Both the position numbers and the translations under genes were made by a program. Positions 23,323 to 32,451 of a DNA stretch of 64,000 bases are shown here, piece by piece. This DNA is from Geosiphon pyriformis (taxonomy: Eukaryota; Glomeromycota; Glomeromycetes; Archaeosporales; Geosiphonaceae). The notes beneath the pieces are model-generated. The model did not search any database, had not been told where the DNA came from, and worked only from the letters and a program-made list of their open reading frames with translations. The stretch is from assembly GCA_016748015.1 (NCBI GenBank), contig JAAOMT010000219.1, forward strand, positions 286,322-350,321. Reading direction: 5' to 3'. Within the stretch, counting starts at the first letter, position 1. Every line of letters starts with the position of its first letter.

Positions 23323-24468
23323 TTAATATTGAACTCTGTCAAAATCTTCATTTTGAATTATGTCAAATACTTCTTTTTTAAGTAGCATCTGTTCTACTCT
23401 ACTCTTTATTTCTTCAATCTGTAAGTTGTTCATTTTTTCCCATTAGTTGATGGTTATTGTTTCTATGTCAGAGTGTAACAATACTTCAAAGTAGTTTTGA
23501 AATATAGGGTGTAGTCGATAAATAGTCTTGATATGTAATGTTAAGTTTGTTTTCTTTCTGATAATGTTTTCAATATTCTGAATTATCTCTTGATTGAAGA
23601 TTTTCTTAGATTTGTCAAGATATAATTTCTGGATATCTACTTTTCATCCCAATTGTTTTGGTTGAAGCAGATAACATTTTTCTTGTCTGTATATTGTTTA
23701 AGATGTAATATTCACATATTTATACAGTTGTGGAAAGTCTGGAATGAGGTTTGGTGCTTGTACTTCAACTTCAGTGCTTAAAGATCTGATGGTAGTTTCT
23801 TTTGGTATCTCAAGAATATCTCTTGTGTTGTTGTAAATGGGAATTTTGATGTGTCTGTGGTTCTTGGCTGGTATGTATAAATTAACTAATTCGATCTTTC
23901 TTGATTTACAAAGTGTTGCTTCTGTCTCAAAAATCTGAACCTAATCCTTCACTTTTCTCTCTATAACTATCATGTACTAATCATATAGTAGAATGGAGAT
24001 TAATTGACAGATGGAAATAATTTCTTCTTTGGCAATAATCTCTTCTTCTGCCATATTGACTGGTACATCTATTCTACCCATTGATCCAAATTTCTATATT
24101 CTTCTAGCTGTAATTCCCAATTTTTTCCTGTTTCTCACTAATACTAATTAAGCTATTTTAACCAGAGACAGGAATATTGCCTGTGCTATTTTTTCATTTG
24201 GCTCTATAATATAGGCCTTTTCTGAGTTATTTTATAGCATAGCAATAATATTTCCCACATATCTTGTGTCAATTATTCTTTCTCTAATGTTGATTCTTTT
24301 TTTTGCTAAGTTAGTTCTAGATGCTAGTTGAATCATTGTTGTTGCTGGAATTTCTAGTGCTACTTTAAGATCAATATAGGTGCAAAAATATGATTCCAAT
24401 TTGATGACATCTTTTCCTAAATATCTTAGATTAAACCCTACATCAGTATTATGTACATGTTCTGGCAT
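23323..24468 (-). pseudogene. dUTPase-like domain with C-terminal extension, family B pol
   Basis: A trimeric-type dUTPase (dUTP to dUMP plus PPi). It reads in one frame from 24468 to TAA at 23323, broken only by substitution stops. Motif 1 is HNTDVGFNLRY (usual AGxDL). Motif 2 is ASRTNLAKK (usual RSGLA). Motif 3 is IIDTRYVGNI (usual GVIDxxYRGxI). Motif 4 is EKIAQAIF. Motif 5 is FGSMGR, with the preceding RGxxG damaged. After the dUTPase (about 24450-24050) come about 240 codons, including IPAKNHRHIKIP, which I associate with similar fungal retroelement proteins. There is no RT signature before the stop. A dUTPase in an LTR element would limit uracil in cDNA; that role is inferred from other retroelements. 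The catalytic motif-1 Asp is Asn here. Confidence 0.8.
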
Positions 24469-24520
24469 AATATCTTTGTTATTATTGCTAAACCATTTCA
24501 GTTTTTGCTTCTTGGTAAGA

Positions 24521-24706
24521 TTAGGAAGTGTGATGTATTATTTGGAAGTTTGAATTATTGTAATTTTTGTTGCCATTTTGAATGGAGCTGGAACTGTTAT
24601 TTTTATCATTATTATTGTTGGAGTTTAAATCAGAATTGAACAGTAATTCTGATTCCAATTCGCAGCTGCTGATTGGTTTTTTTTCCTCTGGAATCATGTA
24701 GATCAT
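24521..24706 (-). pseudogene. Acidic/Asn-Ser linker of family B pol
   Basis: The minus-strand open piece reads MIYMIPEEKKPISS and then an Asn/Asp/Ser-rich run (NSNNNNDKNNSSSS). It corresponds to the Asp-rich linker of the short B copies (60425-60694), which there runs in frame into the dUTPase motif-1 segment. Here a frameshift separates it from the dUTPase frame. Its probable role is a flexible spacer between the Cys-rich and dUTPase parts. Confidence 0.6.
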
Positions 24707-24775
24707 ACATGGTAGTGGATTGTAAATAAAATTACACTCATTACAATATTGAAAGTTACAGAAAATTAAACAATG

Positions 24776-25400
24776 TTAACATAATTGAGTATTCAACTGT
24801 TCTAAATGCTGCTCTTGTTCTTTTTTAGTGGGTGCTAATTGCTGGTAATGTTTGTGGAATTCTTCTAGATTGTCCTTAATGTTGCCAAAGATGTCAAAAG
24901 TTTGGACATATTCAGGTTCAAAAAGAGATAGAGGGTTGTTTTTGATTTCCAGTAGTTTACTAGTTGTTATGCCTTCTGCTTTCACATTTGCTATTCTCCA
25001 GATTTCATGTTTGTTGTGAAGATATCCTTCCAATTATTGCAATGCTTGTTTTTAGGCATTTTCAATTGGTATTTCTTTACATACTCAGTCATTAATTAAG
25101 ATTGTATATTGACATGTTTCATCATACATTCTTCTATGCTCAAGAATATTATTCCATATTTCTTTATCAGGCAAAATAGTTCTACATGCAAGGCACAATT
25201 TATTGTCCCATTTTCTCTGTTGTTTCAGTTATTCAAAGTGTTCTATAATGCATGGACAACAGTAAAATTTTGCTGCTGTGGAGTATTTTTTGTTGTCACT
25301 ATAGCATGCATCCATTGATGACAATTTTTTGCTGCAATCAATGCATATGAGCTTTGGTCAGTGATAAGTGGATTATTGTAATATAGTATAGGTGTAGAAG
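24776..25400 (-). pseudogene. Cys-rich (multi-CxxC) region of family B pol
   Basis: Read on the minus strand this region carries CIDC, CCPC and CLAC pairs (about 25340, 25265 and 25195), then a helical stretch open from 25033 to 24776 (MEGYLHNKHEIWR...). The spacing of three CxxC pairs suggests zinc binding. Its position between protease and the downstream enzyme domain parallels the WWHDPCTWCWC module of family A pol. TAA/TAG stops interrupt it. I do not know a named domain for it. Confidence 0.6.
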
Positions 25401-25599
25401 TTATAAGTGGTGATGTTGGTGAGTGTTGTTTCTCCCTTCTTCTCTTTTCTTTTTTTCTTATTGCTTTCTTCTCTCTCCCAAGTTATTAGTTCTTCTTGAT
25501 CATTGTTAGTTCCTTAGACTTGGTCAAAATTTTAGGTAATTTCTTCTTTTTGCTTTTCTTTCCCATTGTTGTTCCAAGAGAGTATTGGTGATAACTTGT

Positions 25600-26135
25600 T
25601 GTGGTCTTTGTTAGTCCAGAAAACTTGGTATGCTTTCCAGGTAGGTTTTTCTTTTTCTTTCTTTACCTCAATCAATGGTTGTTTTCTTAAAAGAGCTTTA
25701 AAGTGTTTACATATGACTGGAACTCACATGTGTTGACTATTTTGGCTGAGTTGTAATTCCTGTGTGGTCCAGTTGAGTACAGCATTGGTCTTGGACAGCC
25801 AATTATTACCAACTAGGGCTTAATACTGAATGACTTCCATTACTAAAACTTTAATGGGCATAATGAGACCATTAATTTCAAATGGAAACTCATCAATCTT
25901 ACCAATAAGTGTTTTCATGGCTCCATTGGTGGTAATGATTTTTGCACTGGCAGTATGGTTAACTTGGTGACCTAATTGATCCATAAGTTGCCTGATAATA
26001 ATGCTGCCTACTAAACCACTATCTAAGATTAGTTTTATGGCCTGACCATCGACTTTAGCATTAGTGTACATGGCAGTGATGGGTTTCTCCTTGAGTACAG
26101 TTCTACTGAACAATAGTGTCTGTGATGGTTTCTTA
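25600..26135 (-). pseudogene. Aspartic protease segment of family B pol
   Basis: The open piece 26113-25820 (97 codons) contains LILDSG followed by a hydrophobic SIIIRQL segment, the retroviral-type aspartic protease active site. GHQVNH and an IKVLVMEV strand follow. Downstream to about 25600 the frame continues after a stop with GNNWLSKTNAVLNW, matching the GNxWLxKxxAxLDY segment of family A protease. It would cleave Gag-Pol. The DSG triad is intact, unlike most family A copies here, but stops flank it. Confidence 0.78.
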
Positions 26136-26876
26136 AATTCAAATGGGAAAATTGCTGCTAGTGATTTGTCATTGGTTATGGTAACTAAAAGTATATTGCT
26201 GGTAGGTGATTTGTTTTGGTTGAGTTCCTGGTTGTTGAGTGAAGTGTCTTCTGAGATAACCAGAAAACTTAAATAGTGTTGGGCATTTGGGTTTTGGGTG
26301 TACCTGGCATCTGAATTCTGTTGTCAAAATTCTGAGGTCTGGGTTGAGGAACTGAAGATCAGTTAATGGACTACTATTGCTAATCTCCAGTTTTGTTGTA
26401 TTATTCTTGGTTTGTGAGTTTTGTTTTGAAATAAGTTTTGTGGCAGTATTGAATTTTGTTGGAGTTAATAAATTACTTGAGGCTGTGGCTGATAGATAGG
26501 TTGGGGCTGCAGTTGATAAATGATGGGTGTTGTTGGCTAATAGATTGGAGCTTAATATACTGGTGGTTGATAAATTGGCTGTTGTGTCATTTGGATATAA
26601 TAAAGTGAGCATTGATCCTGATTTGTATTTTGATTTGGAGTTTGGAATCTGTGATTGGAGTTTCAATATTGATTTTCCAATTGAAAGTTATTATTATAAA
26701 AATGGCAGTCAATTCTTAAATGACCTTGTTTATCACAATTGTGGCAGATATACATCTTTTGCTGTCACAGCTGATTGGATGATGATGAACACAACTGATT
26801 TTGGTAGTGATTCATGTTTCTGGAATTATTGTGTTATTGGGATGTCTGATAAATTGCATGATTATTAGCTAAGTAT
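26136..26876 (-). pseudogene. Family B gag C-terminus with CCHC knuckle
   Basis: The minus strand encodes a nucleocapsid knuckle, CHNCDKQGHLRIDC (about 26745-26703). It is followed by a Thr/Ser/Asn/Gln-rich region, open for 165 codons at 26666-26169 in one frame, and leads into the protease. The low complexity and position fit the Gag C-terminus and gag-pol junction. The N-terminal part of gag is missing, cut by the family A LTR at 26877. Which of the two frames between knuckle and protease is original is unclear. Confidence 0.65.
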
Positions 26877-27553
26877 TGTTACAGTTGAGATGTATACTTC
26901 TTATTAATTATCACATGTATTAGCCACTAATGTTATATGATTAGCCACACTATTTTTAGAAAGTGATCATTGATCTGATTAATGACCTGATCAATGACCT
27001 AACCATTGATCTGATCATTGACCACTTTTGATAGCTATATAAGCAATAAATCTCTTAGCTGTAGAAAAGCATGTAATAACAAGCATCTGAATAATCAAAA
27101 ATAAATAAAATAATATCTTTCATCTCAATCTTTCTCTTATTACTAATTTCTCTTTTCCTACCTTCAAGTATCTAAACATCTTAAAGATAAAAAATTACTT
27201 GTTGGCCTTTTCCTGACGTATATAATTGTAGCATTTGAAAATTATTTGAATAAACATGACTGAAAAGCACAAGTTGATACCTGATATTAAATTTTAAGAG
27301 TGCCAACATGAGGCATAGAATTATACCAGTGGTGATCAATTGTTGACAGTACGGACTATTCCTTTACCTTCAGATTCCCCAGTTATCTTTGAAAAGAATA
27401 GCGACTGAGATATTTTATGAGACTGATCTCGCACATTGAATCTATACTCATTCAATTTGCTCTTTAAAGTTGAATTGCCCTTTGATTATTTCCATCACCC
27501 TACAATCCTGTTCTCTTTTGCTATCTGTTAGCTTGTTACTCCAACTTATAACA
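26877..27553 (+). repeat. Family A 5' LTR, copy A4
   Basis: 677 bp, TGTTACAGTTGAGATG to CTTATAACA. U3 has about five 12-bp repeats, then TATATAAG near 27037. It is inserted at or joined to family B gag on the left (flank AGTAT). Confidence 0.88.
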
Positions 27554-27559
27554 TAAAAG

Positions 27560-27576
27560 TGGTGCTCCCTGTGAGG
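27560..27576 (+). promoter_or_regulatory. Primer-binding site, copy A4
   Basis: TGGTGCTCCCTGTGAGG lies six bases after the LTR. It is identical to the A5 site and to the family B2 site. Confidence 0.78.
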
Positions 27577-27605
27577 TTGTCAAAATCCACTTTGTTTTCT
27601 ATTGT

Positions 27606-28930
27606 ATGAGTGATTATTTATATCTGCCATAACAATCAGAAGAACACTTTAAAGCACACAACAAAAACAATCTAGACTTTATTGAACTCAATCTTTTGCC
27701 CTTCTGCTTAATTTGCTTTCCCATTGAAAAACAATCCAGCAGACAATTCCAAGACTTTTGGAACTGGTTCTTGAATGAGCATTCAGCTGAAACCTACACA
27801 GCTTATACAATCTATTACTTTGACCAAGCTTATTTTGAAGACAACTTTGAAGAAAGAAACAACAGTATCAATCAGCTTTTATATTCTGCAACCTTTGAAC
27901 AACAGCCCCCTGATTTTGAATATCTGAATCATCAAATCCACATTTGGATTGCTGCCCATCAATCAACAAAAACTTTTCTTGAAACAGAAGAAGAAAGCTA
28001 TCAAACCACTCCTGTTTTTGATCTCTTTTCAAGTGAATTAGAACACTCCACACAAACAGTTACATCTGAACCAATGGCTTAAGACCCTCTGCAACAAAAC
28101 ATTCTGATTGCCCTCCAAGGTATACAGACTGTTTTAGGGCAAAGAAACAACACTCCATTACCATTATTCAGAGGTGATGCCCAAGATCCAATTGAATGGT
28201 TGAATGACTTTGAGAGAGCCACTACAGCCAACCAATACAATAATGAGTACAAGTTTCAAATTGTTGGTGGCTACCTCCAAGACTCCTCTGCTACATGGTT
28301 CTCACAGGAAACTGATACTAATGTCCATCAAAGAATCATTAGATGGATGCCAGCAAATGCTGGAGAAAACAACACCTCTTTCACAACCTGGTTTGAAAAC
28401 AAGTTTAGAACCCCAATCTTAATATTCAAGTGGTGCATGGAATTAGAAAGAAGAACTCAAGATCCTGGTGAAATTGTAACTGAATATGCTAAAGCAATCA
28501 GAAAGTTAATCAAGCATGTAGACTCTGGAAGAAATTGGACAGAAGAGCAAAAGATTCATTTCTTCACAAAAAGATTGAGAACCAATTTATCTTATACTTT
28601 TTGGCCTTTTTTGGCCCTGAAAAACAATCCTACAATAGACATGGCCATTGAACTTGCCCAACAAATTGAAGACAACCAAAGAATACATTTGGGATCTACA
28701 CTTCCAGTTTTTGCTTCTGCTCCTGTCATGGCTCCTGCCTCTCAAATGGCTGCTGTCTCTTTTGCTGCCCAAACTCAAGATCCAAATGAACAATTAATAA
28801 TAGACTTATAGCCAATCTTGTCCAGTTATTAGAACTTTTGGCACAAGCAGTTAGAGATAACCAACAACCACAAAGACCCAGATATAAATCACGTTTTAAT
28901 CAGCCCCAGCAACCTCCTTATCAAAGACAG
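27606..28930 (+). pseudogene. Family A gag, copy A4, cut by family B LTR
   Basis: Gag starts at ATGAGTGATTATTTA. There is an early TAA, then open stretches of 128 codons (27696-28082) and 203 codons (28200-28811), the longest gag reading in the window. The stop between them (28081) replaces a Gln codon and is shared with A3. A one-base change near 28800 shifts the frame. The coding ends at the PYQRQ segment, just before the expected zinc knuckle, where the family B LTR starts at 28931. The 3' half of this A element may be the fragment at 34545-37478. Confidence 0.86.
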
Positions 28931-29000
28931 TGTTACTCATAGAAATATAGAAAATATATTAGCATGATTAGTAGCCAATCAGAAGTGAGCATAGTAAATG

Positions 29001-29165
29001 TGGAATTCCAGGATTTTTCTCAGGAATTGCAGGATTTCAGGAATTTCAGGATTCCCTGACAAAGAATCGCAGGATTCTAGAATTCCAGGATTCCTCTCAA
29101 AGAAATCACAGGATTCCAGAAATTCCAGAATTCCTGTTGTGAAGAATTGAGAAATTGAGGAATCT
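29001..29165 (+). repeat. GGAATTCC/CAGGATT short-repeat array in B2 U3
   Basis: Alternating GGAATTCC-like and CAGGATT-like words, about ten near-copies, many palindromic, directly upstream of the TATA box. Equivalent arrays are at about 60097-60252 and 62126-62281 on the minus strand. This is a likely promoter or enhancer array, by position only. Confidence 0.75.
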
Positions 29166-29490
29166 TAATTATGTATATATAGCAGCAGGATTAGAAGCTG
29201 AAAAGATAGACCTCTCAGTTTAGATTTAATCTAAGCAACCTTCCAATTCCCAATTATCAAATAAATAATTATTTTATATCTCAATCTACTCTCCACTATC
29301 AATACTTCATGTTAATAGTAATTAATACTTAACCATGCTGAAACAATAGCTCTTGATCATGGCTATTGACGAGATACTAACTTACTAAATTGTCTTGGCT
29401 TATCTTCATCATCGCTATTTATTTTATTTTATTTATTTATTTCTTTGATTCTAATTGATTAAAGATTAAAAGCACTGAGTTATTGACATC

Positions 29491-29790
29491 ATGGATAGCC
29501 TGGTAAAAAACCCAGAAATAAGGGTAGATTTATATATATTATCAGTTAGCTTACCAGAAGGGCACGACTGCCAGAATAAATCTGGCCACCAAGCTAAGAA
29601 AGAAATTGGGAAACAATTGACAACAAATAATGAATCGCCACACTATCAAATCTCTGTTCATTATACAAAGAACTCAACCAAAAACCTTCAGATAACAATA
29701 CCTTCAGATATTACCAACAACATTATATCAATTGAGCACCAAGTTACAAGTTTGTTATTTGACTTGAGACTCCAAATAATTCAACTGTAA
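29491..29790 (+). other. Conserved open reading frame inside family B LTR
   Basis: A 99-codon ORF starting MDSLVKNPEIR ends at TAA 29788-29790, two bases before the LTR end. The same frame is readable over much of the B3 LTR (minus, about 59600-59320), with VTDSLVKDPEIR and LPEGHDCQNKSGHQA. In the older B1 LTR it is broken. It is either coding or simply a conserved R/U5 region; no known domain is visible. Confidence 0.35.
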
Positions 29791-29794
29791 CATT

Positions 29795-29811
29795 TGGTGC
29801 TCCCTGTGAGG
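29795..29811 (+). promoter_or_regulatory. Primer-binding site, family B copy B2
   Basis: TGGTGCTCCCTGTGAGG starts two bases after the LTR, and TATAATCC continues beyond it. The 17 bases are identical to the family A site. Confidence 0.78.
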
Positions 29812-29854
29812 TATAATCCTACAGAGAACCAGCACTAACAACACTAAACCAAAA

Positions 29855-30096
29855 GTGGCAGAATCAGAAATAATAGGGACAAACCATCTAGGATTCGCAA
29901 AATCCTTATTTCAACAGTACAGTCAGCAGCTAGGCCTAAACAACAACCATTACCCAGCAGAATCAGCTTTCAACTTTTACGTCAACAAAAGAATCACAGA
30001 TTTTCTAGGAAAACCAGTTGACATTGAATCAGCAAGAGAAAATTTCTATTCGGAACTAATCCAACACACCAACTTACCCAGAAATCACAGCTTTGC
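29855..30096 (+). pseudogene. Family B gag N-terminus, copy B2
   Basis: Starts MAESEIIGTNHLGFAKSLFQ, 44 bases after the primer site, and is open for about 81 codons until LINE-C1 begins at about 30097. By coincidence the frame continues into LINE ORF1 up to TGA at 30179-30181. The start is supported by the minus-strand B short copies, where the same leader (GGCAGA...CTTAAAATTCGC) follows the primer site. It is presumably the matrix/capsid N-terminus; no motif is recognisable. The rest of B2 is missing. Confidence 0.6.
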
Positions 30097-32451
30097 AATT
30101 TTCATGACCATGAATAGAGCTAAGAGTAAAAAAGTTGCAAATGTTACTTTTCCTATAGTAACTAATAAAGTTTCAACATGAGAGGGTCTCTTTGTTATTG
30201 AAGCAGCTAGACAAAACATTCTGGCAACATTTCCCTTAAAAAAAATCAGTGATAAGCTGCCTTTAGTGGCTTCTGGTTCAATTTTTTCTTCTTTGGCTGG
30301 AAGTTCTTCTTCAGTCAAAGTTCCTTCAAAAAGGCACACTCAGGTTAGTCCCAGTGTTGTCTCTACCACTTCAAAAAGCCCAAAGATTTTTAATAACAGA
30401 CCAGTCAACAAGTTGGTCTTTCCTGCTCTTACCACTCTCACTACTACTTCTACTACTACAGCTTCACAAATGGCTGCAAAGCAAAAAATTTGCAACTGCT
30501 ATGGTCACACCGAACCCCTTTGTGGTTCCAGATGAGATCTTTGGTAGGATTTTCACAGCAGCAGCCAGTTCTATTTCTGATATAAATGGCAACAGCAGCA
30601 GCACATCTCCCAAGATGGGCCAAAATCAACCACTGGCTGTGTTGCCTAATGTGGTACTTTCTGGCAGATCATCGCCAATCCCAGTAGCAAAACAGTCCAT
30701 CAATCCAGATGATCTCAAAGATTGGACTGATCAGATGGAAATGAAATCAACTGTCCCCCCCCAGTTTCTGGTGCAGCTGATGCTAGTGCTTGGAAGAATG
30801 TGAATGGTCATCAAAGATTCTCTGATTAGGTGGCCTCCAATCTTGTACCTAGTGCTATGTTTAAGATCAAGATGGCTTTGCTCAGTTCCTTGTTTCAGCT
30901 GCTGCCTAGTTGTATTGGGCTTAAATCTGTTTCATGAGATGCTGTCAAGTTGTTCTGTGTAGAATTTGCATCTCAGGAGTGTCTAAATGGTGCTACTAAA
31001 GTGGCCATTGGTGATGAGATTTTTTTGACCTCTCTTAAGATTGCATGGTTTTCTGAAGTGGCCTTTGTTTCTTCTCCTTTCTTGTCAGTTGAACTGCATA
31101 ATGTACCTTTAGGTACCTATTCTGATGACATCAAAACTGCTCTTGGCATTTTTGGTGTTGTCACTTCTGTTAAGTTGAAGTCTGCTGGCTTATGGCAATA
31201 TGCTGTGGTTAATTTTAAGAACATTTTCTCTGCTGCTGCTGCTCTCTTTAACTGGTCTGTATTGGTCAGGAAAGATAGTGTTAGGATTTTTCCCATTGTA
31301 TTTAAAGCTAAGTTGGTCAATCTTCCATTTGGCTGTACTGCCTTTGAGATAAGTGATTTGGTCTCCCAAGTTGGTGGCCGTACATGTTTCATTCTTCGAT
31401 CCACTGAATCTTATCAATGTCAATGCTTTGCTGTGGTTACCTTTGATTCTTTGGAATCTCTGAATGCTGCTGTGTCAAAAACTGGTACCTTGTATGGTTG
31501 TCACATCTGGTGGAAAACTCCTGGGTGTTGCTGCTGCTACAAGTGTTAAAACTTGAATCATTTGGCTGTGGACTGCAAGAAATTGCCTCTTCTCCCACCT
31601 AAACTCTTTTTCAACACCTTTGGTGGCCCCAAAAATTTCAAACCCTCATTTGTTGGATCTAAATCTTATGCCAAGGCTGCTGCTTTTGTGGTTCCTCCTG
31701 GTGCTGCTGCTGCTAATATGGAATTAGATCTTGGTGGTTCTCCTGAAACTGCAACACCTGTGTTGCCTGCTGTCTCTTTTGTTCCCAATACTGTTGTTGA
31801 ATTTAGGTTGGCTTCTCTTGAATCTCACCTTAGTGAACTATCTGTGTTAATTAAATCCTTGGTTAAACCTGTCAGTGCTCTGGTTGCATTGGTTACCAAA
31901 TTGCTGTCTACTCCATCTGCCGTGGATGTATCAGTTAAGGAATGTGTAAACGGGTTGGCTAAGCAAAATAAAGGCTTGCTGCTGTTGCCACCATGATGCA
32001 GAAAAGATTAACACATCTTGAGACAATAAGTGAACAGATTTGCTTAGAGAATGGATCAGATGTTGATGACATGGTTGATGATATTGATGATAATGATGAT
32101 GAAAATAAAGATTTTTCAGTTTATGATAACACCTTCAATGTCATGATGCACCTATGGGAGAATTAGCCTTTAAGAATCAAATCCAGTCTTGATCAGACTA
32201 CTAAGTGGATGAGTAGTATGGTTAAGAATAATCATGAGCTTGTTAGCATTATGGGTAAGATGTATGAATTAAATATGTTTGATACATTAGGTAGCAAAGA
32301 TAGTACTAGCATGTAGTTAGGGCTTTCTGCTTGTGATTAGCCGCATCTTGTGATTTTTGTATTATTGGGTGAGCTGGCTTTATGAAACCACCACATTACT
32401 GTGGCTTAACTAATAAATGACCAGCGTGGCTACATGTTAACAAAAAAAAAA
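30097..32451 (+). mobile_element. LINE-C1, ORF1-only non-LTR element with poly-A
   Basis: It starts at AATTTTCATGACC (5' end slightly shorter than C2 and C3), contains one ORF, a 3' tail of about 125 bp, and ends in a 10-base A run (32442-32451). No RT-encoding ORF2 is present. It lies inside family B gag at its 5' side and against LINE-D at its 3' side. Confidence 0.85.
30104..32316 (+). pseudogene. LINE-C ORF1 (two RRM-like domains, CCHC), copy C1
   Basis: ORF1 RNA-binding protein, about 737 codons from MTMNRAKSKK to TAG. Domain order: a Ser/Thr-rich N-terminus (30104-30800); a first RRM-like fold (31090-31300, with LGIFGVVTSVKLK and YAVVNFK as RNP-like strands); a second RRM-like unit (31310-31500, LVNLPFGCTAFEIS then FAVVTFDSLESL); a CCHC-like knuckle near 31520-31570; an Ala/Pro-rich stretch; a Leu-rich helical segment (LESHLSELSVL); and an acidic Asp-rich region near 32050-32130. 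Frameshifts and stops (for example TGA at 30179) split it into open pieces of 149, 199 and 147 codons. It ends ...TSM, as does LINE-E ORF2. Confidence 0.82.

Larger units (their letters stand above)
22499..26876 (-). mobile_element. Family B LTR element B1 with dUTPase, 5' end missing
   Basis: A minus-strand LTR element: the 3' LTR is at 22499-23306. Read right to left, the internal region carries the end of gag (zinc knuckle), protease, a Cys-rich region, an acidic linker, dUTPase and a C-terminal extension that stops 16 bp before the LTR. RT, RNase H and integrase motifs are not visible in the 3.6 kb internal sequence. The 5' part of gag and the 5' LTR are cut by the family A LTR at 26877. 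Confidence 0.8.
28931..29792 (+). repeat. Family B 5' LTR, copy B2
   Basis: 862 bp, TGTTACTCATAGAAAT to CAACTGTAACA; the 6-bp ends form an inverted repeat. It contains a CCAAT word near 28973, the GGAATTCC/CAGGATT array (29001-29165) and a TATATATAG box at 29173-29181. It is followed by TT and the primer site. It interrupts A4 gag. Confidence 0.88.

Noticed and set aside
26527-26868. 113-codon plus-strand ORF at the family B gag end
   Set aside because: The opposite strand encodes the CCHC knuckle CHNCDKQGHLRIDC, so the plus frame is a shadow.
29001-29165. Possible CRISPR-like array in the family B LTR
   Set aside because: Repeat words are only 7-10 bp, degenerate, without unique spacers of constant length, and lie within an LTR of a eukaryotic element.
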